Source: an uncultured Erysipelotrichaceae bacterium (GTDB lineage Bacteria; Bacillota_I; Bacilli_A; Erysipelotrichales; Erysipelotrichaceae). Taken from it: 6,986 nucleotides of DNA. The position numbers and the translations under genes were made by a program. The stretch's first letter is position 1; each line of letters begins with the position of its first letter. Below are positions 6,350 to 6,986 of this stretch, piece by piece. The notes beneath the pieces were generated by a model. That model worked only from the letters and a program-made list of their open reading frames with translations. It made no database searches and was not told the DNA's origin. Location: contig CAMWMY010000055.1 of NCBI GenBank assembly GCA_947175465.1, positions 1 to 6,986 on the forward strand, given 5' to 3'.

Positions 6350-6823
6350 CTAATTTAAGCTTTCCATATAAGACTTAATTTTTGATGCATCATTTCCAAT
6401 AATAAGAATATGATAATCGCCAATTTGAAAACGGAGTGCTTGATCAATAAGCTCTTGATACTTCGCTAAAATAGTCGCTTCTTGTTTTCGCTTCTCTATA
6501 TGTTTTGTCATAGCTTGCTCAATTAAACCCGCATCTCCTTCAAAAATAGCGATTTCACAAGGACTCATCGAAACAACAGGTATAAATACCGCATACGATG
6601 TTAATTGATCACTACGTATAAAAAACTGTTCAGCTAACATCGTTTCATCAATCGATTCATCTTGTAAAAGCTCCATATTCCAAACACCATCATAACTCAT
6701 CTGATTAATTTCCCATATTAGCTTTTGATAATTGATCGTTCCTTTTTGAAAACTTCCTAAAGAACTTCCACAACCACCAATGAATATCGTACATATTAAA
6801 AAAAGTATATATCCTCTTTTCAT
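6350..6823 (-). CDS. DUF4358-like lipoprotein
   Basis: This predicted surface lipoprotein has 157 residues. It begins MKRGYILFLICTIFIGGCGS: two basic residues, a hydrophobic stretch and a lipobox ending at Cys18, so cleavage by signal peptidase II and lipid attachment are expected. The mature part resembles, from memory, DUF4358 proteins of gut Firmicutes. It has an acidic segment leading to a conserved-looking VSMSPCEIAIFEGD block, a helix rich in Lys/Glu, Arg and Gln, and a final strand GDYHILIIGNDASKIKSYMES. The function of the family is unknown. I start at the ATG 6821-6823. A GTG nine bases upstream is in frame (giving 160 residues) but lies inside the ribosome binding site AGGTGGAG. It is the first gene of the cluster with yihY and rlmD, 31 bp from the next gene, with a promoter upstream. 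Confidence 0.8.
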   Translation of the reverse strand: MKRGYILFLICTIFIGGCGSSLGSFQKGTINYQKLIWEINQMSYDGVWNMELLQDESIDETMLAEQFFIRSDQLTSYAVFIPVVSMSPCEIAIFEGDAGLIEQAMTKHIEKRKQEATILAKYQELIDQALRFQIGDYHILIIGNDASKIKSYMESLN

Positions 6824-6826
6824 TAT

Positions 6827-6834
6827 CTCCACCT
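6827..6834 (-). promoter_or_regulatory. Ribosome binding site that decides the lipoprotein start
   Basis: The minus strand reads AGGTGGAG, then ATA, then ATG. The AGGTGG core is 5 nt before the ATG at 6821-6823. The alternative in-frame GTG (6830-6832) is part of this element and has only GAGG-like sequence left upstream, so the ATG is preferred. Confidence 0.7.
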
Positions 6835-6870
6835 CATCCTACTATATGCATATACCCCACTTTTTCATGC

Positions 6871-6899
6871 GATATATCCAGATAAAGAACTAGTATCAA
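6871..6899 (-). promoter_or_regulatory. Probable promoter of the lipoprotein-yihY-rlmD cluster
   Basis: The minus strand reads TTGATA (6894-6899), a 17-nt spacer and TATATC (6871-6876), matching 5/6 and 4/6 of the consensus at optimal spacing. The start would be near 6864, giving a leader of about 40 nt. No operator or riboswitch is recognisable in it. Confidence 0.55.
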
Positions 6900-6986
6900 C
6901 ATTTGAAAAAATTATATACTTAAATAAAAACTAAAATTATAAATAAGAAAGATTATTATATTCTAATCATTTTGTGCCAAATAATG

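Noticed and set aside
6824..6832. In-frame GTG start three codons upstream of the lipoprotein ATG
   Set aside because: The GTG is part of the AGGTGGAG ribosome binding site, and the ATG gives a standard signal peptide and spacing.
6963..6986. Possible last seven codons of an upstream minus-strand gene ending in TAG
   Set aside because: Seven codons cannot be told from chance; no terminator follows and nothing is recognisable. It needs sequence beyond the right edge.
1..6986. CRISPR array, insertion sequence or transposase
   Set aside because: No regularly spaced repeats, no transposase-like protein and no paired terminal inverted repeats were found on either strand.

Overview
The window is AT-rich, and every supported gene lies on the minus strand. 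It looks like a chromosomal segment of a low-GC Bacillota (Firmicute). The GuaA and PurB sequences, a DUF4358-type lipoprotein, a YSGIG-type TrmA-family methyltransferase and strong AGGAGG-like ribosome binding sites all fit. An Erysipelotrichales-like gut bacterium is my best guess, but the sequence alone does not prove it. TGG encodes Trp and TGA is used as a stop (end of the YihY gene), so a Mycoplasma-type code is excluded.

Layout in transcription order (right to left). A promoter at 6871-6899 precedes a three-gene cluster: a DUF4358-like lipoprotein (6350-6823), a YihY/BrkB membrane protein (5464-6318) and a 23S rRNA uracil-5 methyltransferase of the RlmD/RlmCD type (4127-5467). The last two overlap by 4 bp (ATGA). 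About 180 nt of non-coding, hairpin-rich sequence follows, with a possible 22-codon ORF and an excess of GGA motifs, and ends at a clear intrinsic terminator (3919-3946). Next is purB (2478-3773) with a near-consensus promoter (TTGACA-17-TATCAT), then guaA (867-2399) with its own TATAAT promoter. PurB acts in IMP synthesis and makes AMP; GuaA makes GMP from XMP. The two enzymes therefore serve both purine branches. No purine riboswitch or PurBox is visible before either gene.

guaA ends with the GAGTGGGA core that is a known integration target for genomic islands, followed directly by a terminator. Beyond it, running off the left edge, is the 5' part (252 codons) of an ABC/OLD-like AAA ATPase gene. 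The protein has Walker A, an HRISAQ motif, an MSDGE signature, Walker B and an H-loop. Its sequence style matches ATPases paired with or fused to DUF4435, the AriA half of PARIS anti-phage systems. It is clearly more AT-rich than guaA (about 30% against 37% GC in hand-counted 300-base samples). The most interesting reading is that a defence-type ATPase is the first gene of an island at the guaA hotspot. The effector domain or gene and the other island boundary lie outside the window.

The right edge (6900-6986) holds no gene I can support.
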